Positions 16,178 to 24,558 of a stretch of 26,708 nt of DNA are shown here, piece by piece. The translations under genes were made by a program, and so were the position numbers. A model generated the notes under the pieces. The model worked only from the letters and a program-made list of their open reading frames with translations, searched no databases and had not been told where the DNA came from. The stretch is from the NCBI GenBank assembly GCA_964639225.1, contig CAZXCK010000054.1, forward strand, positions 1 to 26,708. Direction: 5' to 3'. The first letter of the stretch is position 1, and every line of letters starts with the position of its first letter. Origin of the DNA: CAZXCK01 sp964639225 (GTDB lineage Bacteria > Chloroflexota > Anaerolineae > Aggregatilineales > Phototrophicaceae).

Positions 16178-17326
16178 ATGTCCCAAGAAGCCGCGGCCAA
16201 AGGTGGTCTTGAGGGTGTTGTCGTCGCCGATGTCGCCGCCAGTGAGGTGAATGGTGCCGAGGGTATCCTGATCTATGCCGGTTACGATATCGAAGACCTG
16301 GCGGAGAACGCGCTTTTTGAAGAAGTGGTGTATCTGCTGTGGCACAACCGTCTGCCGAACGCCGCCGAACTGGAAGAACTGCGCGCCGAAATCGCGCGCG
16401 GCGCGACCCTGCCCACCAGCGTTATCAACATGATGAAGGCGCTGCCAAAAGGTTCAGACCCGATGGCGGTGCTGCGCACGGCGGTCTCGTCGCTGGCGCA
16501 CTACGACACCGACTCGGAGAACGCCACCGACCGGCTGGTAGCCCAGCGCAAAGCCGCCCGCCTGACTGGCCAGATCACCACCATCTCCGCCGCCTGGAAC
16601 CGTATCCGCAAGGGCCAGGAGCCGATCGCGCCGCGCATCGACCTCAACCTGTCCGAGAACTTCATCTGGATGCTTCATGGCCAGGAACCCGATAAGACCG
16701 CCAGCGAAGCTATCAATACCTACCTGGTGCTGCTGGCCGAGCACGGCATGAACGCCAGCACCTTCGCCGCGCGCGTCACGACCGCCACCGGTTCCGACAT
16801 GCACAGCGCGGTGGTGTCGGCCATTGGCACGCTCAAGGGACCGTCGCACGGTGGCGCCAACGCCGAAGCCATGAAGATGTTCCTGGAGATCGGTTCGCCG
16901 GAGAACGTCAACGCCTGGTTTAACCGCGAGGTCAAGGAGTATGGCCGCCGCGTGATGGGCATCGGCCATCGCATCTACAAGGCGATGGACCCGCGCGCGA
17001 CCATCCTGCGCGAACACTCCGAGCGGCTGGCCAAGAGCCGGGGCAACACCAAGTGGATGGACCTGGCCATTAAGCTGGCCGAGCGCGCCGCCGAGGACGA
17101 ATTCTTTATCGAGCGCAAACTGTACCCCAACGTGGACTACTACAGCGCCATTCTGCTGTACACGCTGGACCTGGACATCGACATGTTCACGCCGCTGTTC
17201 GCCATGTCGCGTATCGCTGGCTGGTCGGCACACATCATCGAGCAGATGGGTGGCCGTCTCATTCGTCCGCAGTCCAATTACGTTGGCCCGCGCGGCCTGA
17301 AGTGGGTGCCGCCGTCGGAGCGTTAA
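16178..17326 (+). CDS. gltA: Citrate synthase
   Basis: A 382-residue dimer-type citrate synthase that condenses oxaloacetate and acetyl-CoA. The conserved active-site regions are clear: His189 (LAEHGMNAST), His224 (GPSHGGAN), GIGHRIYKAMDPR (His264) and Asp320 (YPNVDYYSA), which match the catalytic His/His/Asp and substrate-binding His. The N-terminal region has the usual GAEGILIYAGYDIEDLA element. The ATG at 16178 has AAGGAG 7 nt upstream; an in-frame start at 16145 has none. Length and motifs also fit 2-methylcitrate synthases of the same family; with no prp genes around, citrate synthase is the better call. A promoter with extended -10 and a terminator show it is a single-gene unit. Confidence 0.93.
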   Translation: MSQEAAAKGGLEGVVVADVAASEVNGAEGILIYAGYDIEDLAENALFEEVVYLLWHNRLPNAAELEELRAEIARGATLPTSVINMMKALPKGSDPMAVLRTAVSSLAHYDTDSENATDRLVAQRKAARLTGQITTISAAWNRIRKGQEPIAPRIDLNLSENFIWMLHGQEPDKTASEAINTYLVLLAEHGMNASTFAARVTTATGSDMHSAVVSAIGTLKGPSHGGANAEAMKMFLEIGSPENVNAWFNREVKEYGRRVMGIGHRIYKAMDPRATILREHSERLAKSRGNTKWMDLAIKLAERAAEDEFFIERKLYPNVDYYSAILLYTLDLDIDMFTPLFAMSRIAGWSAHIIEQMGGRLIRPQSNYVGPRGLKWVPPSER

Positions 17327-17356
17327 GCCCGGCCTGTGCATAAGTTGTTCATAACG

Positions 17357-17383
17357 GCCCTGCCAGCGATGGCGGGGCTTTTT
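17357..17383 (+). terminator. Rho-independent terminator of citrate synthase
   Basis: GCCCTGCCA (17357-17365) pairs with TGGCGGGGC (17370-17378) with one U-G pair and a 4-nt loop, followed by five T's. Confidence 0.85.
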
Positions 17384-17458
17384 GTTGGTGTATGCAAGGC
17401 TGCCTGTGTTAAGATGATGGCGTACTGACACAGGTCCAACCGGACGGAAACCGCACCG

Positions 17459-18526
17459 ATGTCCCAGATTTCCAGGCGTCATTCCGAGCGGCGTGAACTC
17501 GGCTTTACCGACCCGCAGGGGCTGGTGTTTAACTTCGCCCTGACCCTGCCGGGGCGGGCCAGCAGTCCGCATACGCAGCGGGCGTATTTCCGCTGGGTCG
17601 ACACCTATCTGGTCGATGTGGCCGGGCTGAAGCCCACCCAGGCCGAGCAGCGCATCCAGCGGATGCACACGCTGCCGGTTCGGCTGCTGCTGGAAGTGCT
17701 GTCGCCGCAGCAGCTCCGCGCCTGGCTGGGTATGCTGGCCCAGCGCGGTCATGGTCGGCAGGGCATCGAGCAGGCACGGGCAGCCATTGTCACACTGGCC
17801 GATCTGCTGGCCGAGGCCGAATGGCTGGACGATTACACCGCCGCCGCTATGGCGCGGGTGCGCGCGCCCCGCGCAGAGGACGGCCAGCGTCCGGGGCGCT
17901 GGCTCTCGACCGGGCAGCTTCGCCTGTTGATGACGGCGGCCCGCGACATCGCCACCAGCGAGGCGCAGGCGGTGCGTAACGATGTGGTGGTGACGACTCT
18001 GTGTACGATGGCGCTGCGCCGCGAGGAACTGTCGGCGGCGCGCTGGGGCGACCTGAGCCTGCAGAACGACCGGGCGGTGCTGCGCGTTCACGGTAAGGGG
18101 CGCAAGGTGGCCATCATCGACGTGCCGCGCCCGGTGCTGCGCGCCCTCAATCGCTGGCGGCGGCTGGTCACGCCCGGCCAACTGCACCCGCCACCGGAGT
18201 CGGCGCTGGTGCGGCGCATCTGGAAGGGCGGGCGCGTGGCGCGGGCGGGACTGTCGCCGGATGGCATGTGGCTCATCGTCGATCAGGCGGCGACCTTCGC
18301 CGGGCTGGGGCATGTCGCCCCGCATGACCTGCGCCGGTCGGTGGCGGGCGCGCTCTACGAGGCCAACGTCCCGGTCGATAAGATCAGCCGCTTGCTGCGC
18401 CACAGCAGCATCGCCATCACCGAGCGTTATCTGCAGCGTCTGCCGCAGGCCAACGAGGGTGCCGTGCTGATGAGCGATGTGCTGCAACTGGATGACGATC
18501 TGTGGGAGTGGCCCGGCTTCGACTGA
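17459..18526 (+). CDS. Tyrosine recombinase / site-specific integrase
   Basis: A 355-residue phage-integrase-family protein. The N-terminal part (~25-125) resembles the SAM-like DNA-binding core domain. The catalytic domain (~150-330) keeps all the expected residues: Arg187 (ALRREEL), Lys213 (HGKGRK), His289 and Arg292 (HDLRR), His315 (RHSSI) and the nucleophile Tyr324 (ERYLQ). It should cut and rejoin DNA through a 3'-phosphotyrosine link. It stands alone between a terminator and a convergent gene, with no tRNA, excisionase or other mobile genes nearby. It could be a Xer-like housekeeping enzyme, a relic of an integrated element or a shufflase; the sequence does not decide. The ATG at 17459 has only a weak GGACGGA ribosome site. 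Confidence 0.9.
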   Translation: MSQISRRHSERRELGFTDPQGLVFNFALTLPGRASSPHTQRAYFRWVDTYLVDVAGLKPTQAEQRIQRMHTLPVRLLLEVLSPQQLRAWLGMLAQRGHGRQGIEQARAAIVTLADLLAEAEWLDDYTAAAMARVRAPRAEDGQRPGRWLSTGQLRLLMTAARDIATSEAQAVRNDVVVTTLCTMALRREELSAARWGDLSLQNDRAVLRVHGKGRKVAIIDVPRPVLRALNRWRRLVTPGQLHPPPESALVRRIWKGGRVARAGLSPDGMWLIVDQAATFAGLGHVAPHDLRRSVAGALYEANVPVDKISRLLRHSSIAITERYLQRLPQANEGAVLMSDVLQLDDDLWEWPGFD

Positions 18527-18537
18527 GCGCCGGTGGC

Positions 18538-19341
18538 TCAGAAGGCCAGCGGGATAAAGAACACCATCAGGTTGACGGTGATCTGCGCTACCCAGGCGGC
18601 GGCCAGTCCGTTGCGCAGGCGGACGTAACCATAGAGCAGGTTGGCCATTAGCACGATGACGCCCACCACCAGCGGATACGGCCCCTGGTTAATCAGCGGA
18701 AAGAACAGCACCATCTGCCAGGCGCTGCACATCAGCGCGACGACCGGCCAGCGCCGGACTTCCTGCAGCAGGCCGCGAAAGAACAGCGTCTCGGCCAGCG
18801 GCATCACGAACACCACAAACGCCAGAATTGTCCCCGCCTGTGCATTCTGAAACAGCAGATTGACGATATCCTTGAGCGCGCCGCCGCCGAAGAGCAGTAC
18901 CGGCGCGCCCAGAATCAGCCCGAACACCACGCCCCAGGCGACATCTTCCGGCGCTTCCTGCCCAATGCGCGGACTGCTGCCGAACAGCCAGGCCAGCACA
19001 CCGAACAGCGCCAGCGTGCCCCAGGTGAGCGAGTAGCGCATGTCGGCGTCGTTGTTGCCCACCAGCGGCAGCAGCCCGACGGCGATAGCGCCCGCCAGCA
19101 GCAGCCCGAACAGCGGATCGCTGGTCAGGCTGCGCGAGGCCGCCGGGGGGTCTGTTGCCGGGTCGTCGTCTGGTTCGTCCTCCGCGTACATGGCGAATTC
19201 GTCATCCGGCAGCGGCGAGTCGTCATCCGGCGAGTAATCGTCGTCCGACGAGTAATCGTCGTAGCGGTCGCCGCCGCCTGTGCTATAGCGGTCGTATTCG
19301 TCGTCCGGCTCGGAATCCGGTGGATAGGGTGACCAGCTCAA
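18538..19341 (-). CDS. CPBP-like membrane protein with acidic N-terminus and degenerate protease motifs
   Basis: A 267-residue protein. Residues 1-70 are very rich in Asp, Ser, Pro and Tyr and likely disordered. From ~75 onward there are about six or more membrane helices in the style of CPBP (CaaX protease/bacteriocin-processing, Abi) proteins. The family's EExxxR motif appears as Glu184-Thr185...Arg189 (AETLFFRG), so the second Glu is lost. The His of the HxxxN motif is replaced by Gln (Gln253...Asn257), and no FxxxH motif is seen. It may thus be a non-proteolytic member. The start is TTG at 19341, overlapping the stop of the threonine aldolase gene (TTGA), which implies coupled expression. 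The physiological role is unknown. Confidence 0.75.
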   Translation of the reverse strand: MSWSPYPPDSEPDDEYDRYSTGGGDRYDDYSSDDDYSPDDDSPLPDDEFAMYAEDEPDDDPATDPPAASRSLTSDPLFGLLLAGAIAVGLLPLVGNNDADMRYSLTWGTLALFGVLAWLFGSSPRIGQEAPEDVAWGVVFGLILGAPVLLFGGGALKDIVNLLFQNAQAGTILAFVVFVMPLAETLFFRGLLQEVRRWPVVALMCSAWQMVLFFPLINQGPYPLVVGVIVLMANLLYGYVRLRNGLAAAWVAQITVNLMVFFIPLAF

Positions 19342-20378
19342 CTGAGTAACGTCCTCATGGCGCGGATAAACACCTGTGCCCGTTCCGGCGTGATCCAGTA
19401 ATGAGTCACGGCGCGGAAGGTGCGCGTGTGGCCGGGATACAGCGACAGCTTCACGTTGTACTCGGCGTCCAGGCGCTCGATGAGCTGCTGCGGCGTGAGG
19501 GCGGCGTCGGGCAGCAGGTCGAAAAAGACGAAGTTGGTGTGGATGCTGTTCACCTGCACGCCGGGGACGCGGGCCAGGCTGTCGCCGATTTCGCAGGCGA
19601 TGGCGTGATCGTCGGCCAGGCGATTGACCATGTCGCGGATGGCGACGAGTCCTGCCGCCGCCAGAATCCCCACCTGACGCATACCGCCACCCAGCAGCTT
19701 ACGATTACGCCGCGCCTCTTTGATGAAATCCGCCGAGCCGACCACCACCGAGCCGACCGGCGCGCACAGCCCTTTCGACAGGCAGAAGGTCAGGCTGTCG
19801 GCCCCGGCGACCAGTGCTTTGGCGGGCATGTTGAGCGCTACCGCCGCGTTGAAAATGCGCGCGCCGTCGATGTGCAGCTTCAGGTTGTGCTCGCGGGCGA
19901 TAGCCAGCACCTGCTCGGTGTACTCTCGGCTGATGGGAATGCCGCCGACGGTCCCCTGCGTGTTTTCCAGGCAGATAAGGCGCGTGCGCGGGAAGTGATA
20001 ATTATCGCCCCGGATGGCGTGGCGGATGTCGTCCGGGTTCAGCGTGCCGTCGGCCTGGACCGGGACCGTGTGCGGGTGAACGCCACCCAGCGCCGCGATG
20101 CCGCCCGTCTCGTATTTGAAGATGTGCGCCTGGTCGCCCAGGATAATCTCGTCGCCGCGCCCACAGTGAGTCAGCACCGAGACCAGGTTGCCCTGATTGC
20201 CGCTGCTGACGAACAGACCGGCCTCAAAACCGAGCAGCTCGGCGGCCTCGGCTTCGAGCTGGTTGACGGTGGGGTCTTCGCCGTAAACGTCATCACCAAC
20301 GACGGCGTCCGCCATCGCCTCGCGCATGGCCGGAGTGGGCCAGCTTACGGTGTCGCTGCGCAGGTCGATCTTGTCCAT
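19338..20378 (-). CDS. ltaE: Low-specificity L-threonine aldolase
   Basis: A 346-residue PLP enzyme of the beta-eliminating lyase/threonine aldolase family, cleaving L-(allo-)threonine to glycine and acetaldehyde. It begins with the family-typical MDKIDLRSDTVSWPTPAMREAM, has the GDDVYGEDPTVNQLE element, a PLP-stacking His (QAHIF, ~85), the HIDGAR motif with the PLP-interacting Asp (~171) and the Schiff-base Lys (~202) in LSKGLCAPVGS. I use the ATG at 20378 because homologues start there; an upstream TTG at 20402 would add eight residues, and neither has a strong ribosome site. Its stop overlaps the start of the CPBP-like gene. Close members include phenylserine or beta-hydroxy-aspartate aldolases. 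Confidence 0.9.
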   Translation of the reverse strand: MDKIDLRSDTVSWPTPAMREAMADAVVGDDVYGEDPTVNQLEAEAAELLGFEAGLFVSSGNQGNLVSVLTHCGRGDEIILGDQAHIFKYETGGIAALGGVHPHTVPVQADGTLNPDDIRHAIRGDNYHFPRTRLICLENTQGTVGGIPISREYTEQVLAIAREHNLKLHIDGARIFNAAVALNMPAKALVAGADSLTFCLSKGLCAPVGSVVVGSADFIKEARRNRKLLGGGMRQVGILAAAGLVAIRDMVNRLADDHAIACEIGDSLARVPGVQVNSIHTNFVFFDLLPDAALTPQQLIERLDAEYNVKLSLYPGHTRTFRAVTHYWITPERAQVFIRAMRTLLS

Positions 20379-20454
20379 GTGTGCTGCTTTTGCTGATTGC
20401 AAGTTATTCGTCTTTCATTGAATGTTGGCGGCTGTCATAGCGGCGATGTTAGCA

Positions 20455-20483
20455 CGCGCCCGGTGGGTATGCAACCGGGCGCG
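20455..20483. other. Hairpin between the M20 peptidase and threonine aldolase genes
   Basis: CGCGCCCGGT (20455-20464) pairs perfectly with ACCGGGCGCG (20474-20483) across a 9-nt loop. On the minus strand, the direction of both genes, no T tract follows, so it is more likely an mRNA 3'-end or stability structure than a full terminator. On the plus strand a TTTT lies four bases beyond. Confidence 0.55.
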
Positions 20484-20506
20484 GTGGTTTTCTGCGAGGC
20501 AAGCCT

Positions 20507-21883
20507 CTACGCCATTTCCTGGGCGATTTCGTGCAGGAAATGGATCGATGTGTCGATGCCGCGATGGAACATGCTGATCGTGAAATGCTCGTTGGGGCCG
20601 TGCGCGCCGTCGGTGTTGAGGCCGAAGCCCATCAGCAGTACGGGCACGTTCAGCTCGCGCTGGATGTCGGCCACAATCGGGATGCTGCCGCCCTCGCGCA
20701 TGAACACCGGGCGCTGTCCCCAGCCTTTTTCGTAGGCGCGGATGGCAGCCTGCATGGCCGGTGTTTGAATATCGACCAGCGCCGGGTCGCCGCCGCCCAG
20801 ATAACGCACGTCGGCGTGGACGGTGGGCGGGGTGATCTGCTGCACGTAGTCACGAATCTGCTCGAAGATGCGCTGTGGCTGCTGGTTGGCGACCAGCCGG
20901 CAGGTGATTTTGGCCAGGGCGCGCGCCGGCAGCACGGTCTTGATGCCGTCGCCGTAGAAGCCACCGGCCATGCCGTTGATCTCCAGCGTGGGCCGCCCGC
21001 CAATGCGCTCCAGGATGGTGTAGTCGGGTTCACCCCAGGGGGCGGGCGTGCCGCTGATGCGCGTCCATTCCTCGGCGCTGATGTCGGCTTTCTTCAGTTC
21101 GGCGCGCTCTTCGTCGGAGAGGGGCAGCACATCGTCGTAGAAGCCGGGCACGGCGATGCTGCCGTCGGGATTGTGCAGTTGGGCGACAATCTCGGCCAGC
21201 GCCTGCACCGGATTATGCACCGCGCCGCCAAACGAACCGCTGTGCAGGTCGTTCTGCGGGCCGGTGACGATGATCTCCAGCGCCGACATGCCGCGCAGGG
21301 CGTAGATGATTGACGGCTGTTCCTCGCTGAGGATGGCTGTGTCGCTGATGATGCACACATTGGCGGCCAGCCGGTCGCGGTTGGCGCGCAGGAAGTCCGC
21401 CAGATGCGGCGAACCGATCTCTTCCTCGCCTTCAACCATGAATTTCACGTTGACCGGCAACCTTCCTTCGGTTTGCAGCACGGATTCAACCGCTTTGACG
21501 TGGGCGAACATCTGCCCTTTGTCGTCGGACGAGCCGCGCGCGTAGAGCTTGCCGTCGCGCTCCACCGGGTTAAACGGGTCATCGTGCCAGCCGTCAGACT
21601 TCTGTGCCGGCTGCACGTCATAATGGCCGTAGATCAGCACGGTGGGCGCGTCTGGACCGGCGTTGAGCCAGTCGCCGTAGACCACCGGATGGCCGCCAGT
21701 GGGCATGACGGCTACGTTCTGAACACCGGCGCGGCGCATGTTGTCGGCCAGCCATTCGGCGGCTTCGCGGACAGCACCTGCCTGCTCTGGCAGCGTGCTG
21801 ACGCTGGGAATGCGCAGGAAATCGTGGAGCTGCTGGCGAAAGGCGCGCGCCTGAGACCGGGCGTGTTCCAGTGCTTTGGACAT
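20507..21883 (-). CDS. M20/M25/M40-family metallopeptidase (dipeptidase)
   Basis: A 458-residue zinc peptidase. The co-catalytic metal site is intact: His87 and Asp89 (YGHYDVQPA), bridging Asp120 (RGSSDDKGQ), the Glu pair in EGEEEIGSPH (~153-155), Asp181 (ISDTAI) and the C-terminal His in GPNEHF. A dimerisation/lid domain occupies ~195-325 (from YALRGMSALEI). The DVQP form of the first motif is typical of the CNDP/dipeptidase branch. The product probably splits dipeptides in the cytoplasm. The ATG at 21883 has GGGAG upstream; the same frame stays open far upstream on the minus strand, but that part is only the antisense of the neighbouring phosphatase gene. An extended -10 promoter lies in the divergent gap. 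Confidence 0.92.
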   Translation of the reverse strand: MSKALEHARSQARAFRQQLHDFLRIPSVSTLPEQAGAVREAAEWLADNMRRAGVQNVAVMPTGGHPVVYGDWLNAGPDAPTVLIYGHYDVQPAQKSDGWHDDPFNPVERDGKLYARGSSDDKGQMFAHVKAVESVLQTEGRLPVNVKFMVEGEEEIGSPHLADFLRANRDRLAANVCIISDTAILSEEQPSIIYALRGMSALEIIVTGPQNDLHSGSFGGAVHNPVQALAEIVAQLHNPDGSIAVPGFYDDVLPLSDEERAELKKADISAEEWTRISGTPAPWGEPDYTILERIGGRPTLEINGMAGGFYGDGIKTVLPARALAKITCRLVANQQPQRIFEQIRDYVQQITPPTVHADVRYLGGGDPALVDIQTPAMQAAIRAYEKGWGQRPVFMREGGSIPIVADIQRELNVPVLLMGFGLNTDGAHGPNEHFTISMFHRGIDTSIHFLHEIAQEMA

Positions 21884-21928
21884 GGTTATCTCCCATGAGT
21901 TCTGGATAGCGGATAGGTGCTGCCAGTG

Positions 21929-21937
21929 ATTATAGCA
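21929..21937 (-). promoter_or_regulatory. Extended -10 promoter of the M20 peptidase gene
   Basis: Read on the minus strand, TGCTATAAT (21937-21929) is a perfect extended -10 about 46 bp upstream of the peptidase ATG. The -35 is poor, as is common with extended -10 promoters. Confidence 0.6.
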
Positions 21938-21957
21938 GATGCCGGAAATTCTATGCT

Positions 21958-21986
21958 TTGAACGGCAACCTGTGCTAATGTATATA
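21958..21986 (+). promoter_or_regulatory. Promoter of the serine phosphatase gene
   Basis: TTGAAC (21958-21963) and TATATA (21981-21986) are spaced by exactly 17 bp. Transcription would start near 21993, which favours the ATG at 22028 over the one at 22004 as translation start. The promoter is back-to-back with that of the M20 gene. Confidence 0.7.
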
Positions 21987-22027
21987 AACGAGAAACTGAC
22001 CGGATGCCTTGCGCAAAAAGGTTCAAC

Positions 22028-23305
22028 ATGCCCGATCCAGCCGCGCCGCAGGGACTCAGCCCGGAGCACCTGCGGACCCTCTACGAGATCACCGGGGCGA
22101 TGAATTCCAGCCTGGAATTCGACGAAGTGCTCAACAACGTCATGGACTCGGTGATGGCGCTGACCAAAGCTCAGCGCGGCTTCCTGATGATCGCCGGTGA
22201 CGACGGCGAACTGCGCGTGCTGGTCAGCAAGGGACTGGATGACCAGACCATCGAGCGCGAAGGCTTCAGCACGACGGTCGTCAGACAGGTCGTCGAGACA
22301 CGCCAGCCTCTGCTCACCAATAACGCCCAGTTCGACGACCGCTATCAGGCCAGCGAGAGCATTATCCTGCGCGGGCTGCGCGCCATTCTGTGCGCGCCGA
22401 TGCTGGTTAAGGGGCGGCTGGTGGGCGTGGTCTACGTCGACTCGGCCATGCGCGCTGGCAGCTTCAGCAGCGCCGACCTGGAACTGCTCAACGCGGTCGC
22501 CGGGCAGGCGGGCATCGCGCTGGAAAATGCGCGGCTGTACGCCGTCGCGGTCGAGAAAGGCCGCATGGAGCGTGAGCTTCAGATGGCCAGCGAGATTCAG
22601 CAGGCGCTGCTGCCGCAGCACATGCCGGAGGTCCCCGGTTATGAGGTGGCGGCATTGTGGCGCGCCGCCCGTGAGACGGCGGGCGACTTCTACGACGCGT
22701 TTTGCCTGGACGACGACCGTTTCGCGGTCGTCATCGGCGATGTGTCGGATAAAGGCGCGCCGGCGGCGCTGTTTATGGCGGTGGTGCGCACCATGATCCG
22801 CAGTACGGCGCATGCGGGCCTGTCGCCGCTGAACGCCATCCAGCGCACCAACGATCTGCTGCTGCAGGACGCCGACAGCGGCATGTTCGTGACGGTGTAT
22901 CACAGCCATTTTGAAGCCGGTGGGCACAGCATACACGTTAACGGTGGTCACAACCCGCCGCTCTTCTTTCGCCGGATCGATCACGTTGTCGAGGACCTGC
23001 CGCGCGGCGGGCGCGCTCTGGGCTGGTTCCCGGATTTGCCGCTGCAGGCGGTAGAGATTAGCCTGACACCGGGCGATGTGATTGTCTATTACACGGACGG
23101 CCTCATTGAGGCTGAGGACGACCAGCGCCAGCCGTATGGCCTCAGGCGACTGAAGCGGGCGCTTCAGCGTAACGCGCATCTGCCGCCGCAGGAACTGCTG
23201 GACGCCATCATGCAGGATGTGGATGCCTTCCGAGTCGGCGTGGTGCCTTTCGACGATATCACCGTCGTGGTGGTGCGTTTTACAGGGAGTCAGATGCGGC
23301 ACTGA
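22028..23305 (+). CDS. GAF-domain PP2C-type serine phosphatase (RsbU/SpoIIE-like)
   Basis: A 425-residue signalling protein. A GAF sensor domain (~15-165) is joined by a short coiled-coil-like linker (ERELQMASEIQQALLPQ, typical of RsbU-like enzymes) to a SpoIIE/PP2C phosphatase domain (~195-418). Metal-binding motifs are present: GDFYDAF, IGDVSDKGAPAALFM, NGGHNPPL, YYTDGLIEAED and the final DDITVVVV. Such enzymes dephosphorylate anti-anti-sigma factors (STAS) and so control stress sigma factors or related switches; no STAS or kinase gene is adjacent, so the target is unknown. I prefer the ATG at 22028, which has AAAAGG about 6 nt upstream and a sensible 35-nt leader; the ATG at 22004 would add eight residues. 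Confidence 0.92.
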   Translation: MPDPAAPQGLSPEHLRTLYEITGAMNSSLEFDEVLNNVMDSVMALTKAQRGFLMIAGDDGELRVLVSKGLDDQTIEREGFSTTVVRQVVETRQPLLTNNAQFDDRYQASESIILRGLRAILCAPMLVKGRLVGVVYVDSAMRAGSFSSADLELLNAVAGQAGIALENARLYAVAVEKGRMERELQMASEIQQALLPQHMPEVPGYEVAALWRAARETAGDFYDAFCLDDDRFAVVIGDVSDKGAPAALFMAVVRTMIRSTAHAGLSPLNAIQRTNDLLLQDADSGMFVTVYHSHFEAGGHSIHVNGGHNPPLFFRRIDHVVEDLPRGGRALGWFPDLPLQAVEISLTPGDVIVYYTDGLIEAEDDQRQPYGLRRLKRALQRNAHLPPQELLDAIMQDVDAFRVGVVPFDDITVVVVRFTGSQMRH

Positions 23306-23377
23306 CCTATCGACACAGCACTGACCTTTTCAACCGTTGTTTTCTACGGATGAAACACACAGTAAGGAAAAACAAAA

Positions 23378-24505
23378 GTGATCGAGCGACTGAAATCCCT
23401 CATGGATAATATTAAGTGGGTGGCGGAGGCACTGGTGGGCGCCGTTCTGGTGGCGCTGCTGACGGTGCTGCTGCTGGTTCCGCAGAGTATCACCGATTTT
23501 GTGTCCGGTGTGTCGCTGCCGCTGCGGCTGCTGGTCGTCATCCTGATCTATGCGGTGGCGGCTTATGTGCTGTACCGGCAGTACCAGTATCCGGCGGTCA
23601 AGGGGCTGGTTGTGCGTTCCAGTGGCACACTGGCGACCCTCAACACCGAGTCGGCACGGGATGCCATCGTCAAAGCCGTGCGCGATATCGACGGTGTGCG
23701 CGCTGTGCGCGCCGACGTGAAACCGGGTCGGCGCGGTTGGGCGCAGATCGAACTGCGTGTCGCCGTCCAGGGCGATAACATCAGCCTGCCGGACAAAGAG
23801 CATGAGATCAACCGCGCGCTGATCCAGGTGGCGGAGAAGCGGTTGGGCCTGAGCCTGGCGAAACGCCCGCTGGTACTCATCACGCTCGGCGAATCCGAGG
23901 CGGCGCTGGACGCGATTAAGTCACCGGACAAGGCCGACATCGCCGAGCCGCGCACCGAGGTCGTCGCGCCACCCGCTTCGGCGGATGAACCGGCGGATGA
24001 ACCGGCTGCCGAAGCCGAGCCGGAAGCGGAAGCAGAGAAATCCGGTGGCGGTTTGATGGGGCGCTTCTTCAGGCATGATGAGGACACCGAGGAAGCAGTT
24101 ACCAAAGCCGACGCTCAACCTTCGGAGCCGGAGTCCGAACCCAAAGCCGACGCGCTGGAGACCGACGAATTCTATTCGTTCCTCAAGTCAACCGTCTCCA
24201 CCCCGGCTGAAGAACCGGTAGATGAATCAGATGAGGAGCCTGCTCCGAAACAGTCGGCAGCCCAGCCAGAAGCCGAGCCGGATGATAGTCCGACACCGGA
24301 AGACAGCGCTGCGGATGAAGAACCATCTGATGACGACGCGCCGCTGCCGCCCACTGTCGAGCCGGAGGCGGTCGCGCCGCCGACCGCGCCCACAGACGAC
24401 GATGACGCCGATCGCGCGACATGGATTGTGGACGAGCACATCACCGGGCCGGAGCCGGACGAGGACGAGCCTGAAGAGAACAACGGGCCGCGCCGCCTGG
24501 AATAG
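23378..24505 (+). CDS. AmaP/Asp23-like membrane protein with long acidic tail
   Basis: A 375-residue protein. Two membrane helices (~15-35 and ~47-66) form a hairpin, followed by a ~95-residue soluble domain (~76-170) whose beta-alpha pattern and order resemble AmaP, the membrane anchor of Asp23 (alkaline shock) proteins in Firmicutes. The remaining ~190 residues are almost wholly Glu, Asp, Pro, Ala and Ser and should be disordered; one short basic patch (GGGLMGRFFRHDE, ~230) interrupts it. The start is GTG at 23378 with AAGGA 9 nt upstream. It lies 72 bp after the phosphatase gene and 53 bp before the permease gene, so the three may be co-transcribed. The AmaP relation is structural inference, not certain homology; it may link to envelope stress. 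Confidence 0.65.
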   Translation: MIERLKSLMDNIKWVAEALVGAVLVALLTVLLLVPQSITDFVSGVSLPLRLLVVILIYAVAAYVLYRQYQYPAVKGLVVRSSGTLATLNTESARDAIVKAVRDIDGVRAVRADVKPGRRGWAQIELRVAVQGDNISLPDKEHEINRALIQVAEKRLGLSLAKRPLVLITLGESEAALDAIKSPDKADIAEPRTEVVAPPASADEPADEPAAEAEPEAEAEKSGGGLMGRFFRHDEDTEEAVTKADAQPSEPESEPKADALETDEFYSFLKSTVSTPAEEPVDESDEEPAPKQSAAQPEAEPDDSPTPEDSAADEEPSDDDAPLPPTVEPEAVAPPTAPTDDDDADRATWIVDEHITGPEPDEDEPEENNGPRRLE

Positions 24506-24558
24506 GGCGTACACAGCGCAGGCCGCTTACCGGATATCAAATGGAGTGGCGATAATCC

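Noticed and set aside
17326..18540. Integrated element bounded by the tyrosine recombinase
   Set aside because: No tRNA, no flanking direct repeats that I can see, no cargo genes and no change in base composition around the recombinase.
20507..23302. A 931-codon minus-strand frame that would fuse about 470 extra residues to the M20 peptidase
   Set aside because: The added part is the exact antisense of the GAF/PP2C phosphatase. The peptidase has its own ATG, ribosome site and promoter at 21883-21937, so the long frame is accidental.
23299..23327. Direct repeat GCACTGACCT at 23299-23308 and 23318-23327
   Set aside because: A single short repeat at the end of the phosphatase gene without further structure; could be chance or a small slippage duplication.
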